Shown here piece after piece: positions 6,071 through 7,682 of a DNA stretch of 7,682 bases. The position numbers and the translations under genes were made by a program. Position 1 is the first letter of the stretch. Every line of letters begins with the position of its first letter. The DNA is from Chloroflexota bacterium (GTDB taxonomy: Bacteria > Chloroflexota > Chloroflexia > Thermomicrobiales > JADLAZ01): positions 1-7,682 of the forward strand of contig JADLAZ010000260.1 in the NCBI GenBank assembly GCA_020849725.1, read 5' to 3'. The notes beneath the pieces were generated by a model. It had not been told where the DNA came from and did no database searches. It saw only the letters and a program-made list of their open reading frames with translations.

Positions 6071-6727
6071 CTAGGCCGGCAGTGGGTAGACCCGCTCCTG
6101 GGCGTAGCCGAGCACATCGCCGCCGGCGGCGCGCAGCGCGTCGGTCACCGTCGCGGTGTAGGGCGGCGTGCAGCGCACCGTCACCAGCGCGCCGCCATGC
6201 TCCAGCGCGGCGTCGACGTCGGCGATGCGCTCCCGGAAGGGGAAGCCAGTGTCCTCGCGCCGGATGTAGGCCAGCACAGCGACGATGATGATGGCCTGCA
6301 GCACGACCAGCAGCAGGATCGTCTGCGCCAGCCAGTTGCCCGGGAAGAGGAAGATCGACACGACCAGCACGACCAGGCCGATCACGACAGCGATGGCAGT
6401 GGTGCGGGCCGGATTACTGCGCCGGCGCGGCGCGGTCAGCAATGTGCCGGCGAACTGCGCCAGCGCGGGCGACAGCCCACCATCAGCCACCGGGGCGGCA
6501 TCGGCCGGCGTGGCCGGCATCAGGGCGTAGCCCAGTTCGGGATCGGGCAGAAAGCCGGAGGGAGGTGTCGCACCGTTCTGCCAGGGCGTGCCGGTCAGCA
6601 CCGAGACGAGCGCGCGGGGATAGCCGCGCCGATCGAGCGCCGTCGCCGCCTGCGCGGCGGCCTCGGTGGACGGGAACACGGCCGCGACCGTGCCGAACGG
6701 GAGCCGGACCGACGGGACATCGCTCAT
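6071..6727 (-). CDS. Two-TM membrane protein with general-stress-protein-like N-terminal domain
   Basis: A 218-aa protein not assigned to a named gene. Residues 11-46 (FGTVAAVFPSTEAAAQAATA, then LDRRGYPRALVSVLTG) follow the strand-helix-strand pattern of the YflT/general stress protein 17M-like domain, where a short helix starts after a Ser/Thr-Glu pair. A Pro/Ala-rich spacer (47-108) leads to two closely spaced membrane helices, about 109-128 and 133-154, ending in the basic IRRED. The C-terminal part (178-218) has a second strand-helix-strand unit, GGALVTVRC, then VTDALRAAGGDVLGY, ending at VYPLPA, so both soluble ends probably face the cytoplasm as paired ferredoxin-like half-domains. ATG 6727 has GGGAGGA (6738-6744) 10 nt upstream; the in-frame extension to 7078 overlaps zwf and is rejected. 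It is transcribed away from zwf. Function unknown; a membrane stress or sensing role is a guess. Confidence 0.8.
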   Translation of the reverse strand: MSDVPSVRLPFGTVAAVFPSTEAAAQAATALDRRGYPRALVSVLTGTPWQNGATPPSGFLPDPELGYALMPATPADAAPVADGGLSPALAQFAGTLLTAPRRRSNPARTTAIAVVIGLVVLVVSIFLFPGNWLAQTILLLVVLQAIIIVAVLAYIRREDTGFPFRERIADVDAALEHGGALVTVRCTPPYTATVTDALRAAGGDVLGYAQERVYPLPA

Positions 6728-6809
6728 TCGGGACACATCCTCCCTCGGGCGTTGAGCCGGCGTGCAGCGCTCGCTATCGACCCGCACCAGAGACGCCGCC
6801 GACGCTGGC

Positions 6810-6818
6810 AGTATAGCA
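6810..6818 (-). promoter_or_regulatory. Extended -10 promoter box of the two-TM protein gene
   Basis: The minus strand reads TGCTATACT, identical to the box at 2877-2885 and part of the same 12-nt core (6808-6819). Transcription would begin near 6803, giving a leader of about 76 nt. No -35 is recognisable. Confidence 0.6.
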
Positions 6819-6970
6819 TGGCGGCCAGTCCACACACGCGGGACATGCGCCAGTTCAGCGGCGGCATCGGATATGCTTGCGTCAAGGGATGCGCTGGATC
6901 GGCCAGCGACCGTGCCACGTCCAGGCACGGTGCGCGTGGTCCGGCGGCCAGGGCAAAGAGAGGGGAGCGC

Positions 6971-7682
6971 ATGCAGACCGTGCCGAGCGTCAACCCATTG
7001 CGCCAGGGGTTGCGGCAGGAGCGCAGCCCGGAGCCATGCGTGATGGTGATCTTCGGGGCGACCGGTGACCTGACCCACCGCAAGCTGATCCCGGCACTGT
7101 ACAATCTGGCGCTCGAAGGATTTCTACCGCCCGGCTTCTCGGTCGTCGGCTTCGCCCGGCGGCCCAAGACCGATGAGCAGTTCCGCGACGAGATGCGCGC
7201 CGCTGTCAACGAGTTCTCCCGCCGCCGGCCGGTCGACGACACCGTCTGGGAGAGCTTCGCCCGCGGTCTGTTCTACTGCGCCTCGACCTTCGACGACTCG
7301 ACCGGCTACGAAAAGTTGAGCGCGCTGCTCACCCACATCGACCAGGAGCGCAACACGGGTGGCAATCGCGTCTTCTATCTGGCGACGCCGCCCAACTTCT
7401 ACACCGAGATCGCCCGACAACTCGGCAACGCCGGGCTGGGTCGGCCGAGCGACGCCGGCGATCGCCGCTTCATCCGGCTGATCGTCGAGAAGCCGTTCGG
7501 CCACGACCTGGCCAGCGCGCGCGACCTGAACCAGCAGTTGCTGAGCGTCTTTCGTGAGCGTCAGATCTACCGCATCGACCACTACCTGGGCAAGGAGACG
7601 GTCCAGAACATCCTCGTGTTTCGCTTCGCCAACGGCATCTTCGAGCCGACCTGGAACCGGCAGTACGTCGACCACGTGCAGA
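6971..7682 (+). CDS. zwf: Glucose-6-phosphate 1-dehydrogenase, N-terminal part (runs off the window)
   Basis: The frame is open from ATG 6971 to the right edge, 237 residues of an expected about 500. It oxidises glucose 6-phosphate to 6-phosphogluconolactone while reducing NADP+ (or NAD+), the entry step of the oxidative pentose phosphate pathway in the cytoplasm. The Rossmann dinucleotide motif is VIFGATGDLTHRKL with the GxxGDL core at 29-34. EKPFG (173-177) and the signature RIDHYLGKE (201-209), with Asp203-His204 and Lys208 at the substrate site, are intact. The segment up to the edge (FANGIFEPTWNRQYVDHVQ) is also typical. AGAGAGG (6957-6963) lies 7 nt before the ATG, and the N-terminus NPLRQGLRQERSPEPC matches the form seen in Chloroflexi and cyanobacteria. 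It diverges from the two-TM gene; no clear promoter of its own could be seen in the 243-nt gap (TATGCT at 6872-6877 is a weak candidate). Confidence 0.95.
   Translation, partial: MQTVPSVNPLRQGLRQERSPEPCVMVIFGATGDLTHRKLIPALYNLALEGFLPPGFSVVGFARRPKTDEQFRDEMRAAVNEFSRRRPVDDTVWESFARGLFYCASTFDDSTGYEKLSALLTHIDQERNTGGNRVFYLATPPNFYTEIARQLGNAGLGRPSDAGDRRFIRLIVEKPFGHDLASARDLNQQLLSVFRERQIYRIDHYLGKETVQNILVFRFANGIFEPTWNRQYVDHVQ

Noticed and set aside
7124..7675. 183-aa minus-strand open frame opposite zwf
   Set aside because: The zwf frame carries all family motifs; this one is its antisense shadow.

Overview
This is a GC-rich, gene-dense bacterial chromosome segment. The best guess at origin is Chloroflexota (Chloroflexia or Thermomicrobia-like). 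The main pointer is the lipoprotein at 1032-2825, whose mature N-terminus is a long Ala/Pro/Thr/Lys linker of the kind common on solute-binding proteins of that phylum. The zwf N-terminus and the scattered, single-gene organisation fit as well. This assignment is inference, because no rRNA or other phylogenetic marker is present.

Layout, left to right. (1) 3-221, +: the C-terminal end of carbamoyl-phosphate synthase large subunit (carB), cut by the window edge. (2) 412-906, +: a DinB/YfiT-like metal-binding four-helix protein. (3) 907-1031: a convergent gap holding a perfect 14-bp inverted repeat overlapped by a 7-bp tandem repeat, probably a bidirectional terminator. (4) 1032-2825, -: a family 5 (peptide/nickel-type) ABC substrate-binding lipoprotein with no permease or ATPase nearby. 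(5) 2826-3123: a divergent promoter region. (6) 3124-4113, +: protoheme IX farnesyltransferase (ctaB/cyoE), starting at GTG, followed 35 nt later by a 66-aa helical small protein (4149-4349). (7) 4350-4441: a convergent gap with a GC-rich hairpin. (8) 4442-5782, -: an MFS exporter of the EntS-like MFS_3 group. (9) 5783-6070: a non-coding gap with a promoter-like box and a palindrome. (10) 6071-6727, -: a two-TM protein with a general-stress-protein-like N-terminal domain. (11) 6971-7682, +: glucose-6-phosphate dehydrogenase (zwf), cut by the right edge.

The genes do not form one pathway. Pyrimidine/arginine precursor synthesis, heme O synthesis for terminal oxidases, solute uptake, efflux and the oxidative pentose phosphate entry step are each represented by a single gene, and only ctaB plus the small ORF look like an operon. 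The most coherent non-coding signal is a shared extended -10 promoter box (TGnTATnnT). It occurs upstream of four genes; two copies share an identical 12-nt core (ATGCTATACTGC), and none has a recognisable -35. I see no CRISPR array, tRNA, rRNA, insertion sequence or phage gene, and no convincing undescribed multi-gene system.
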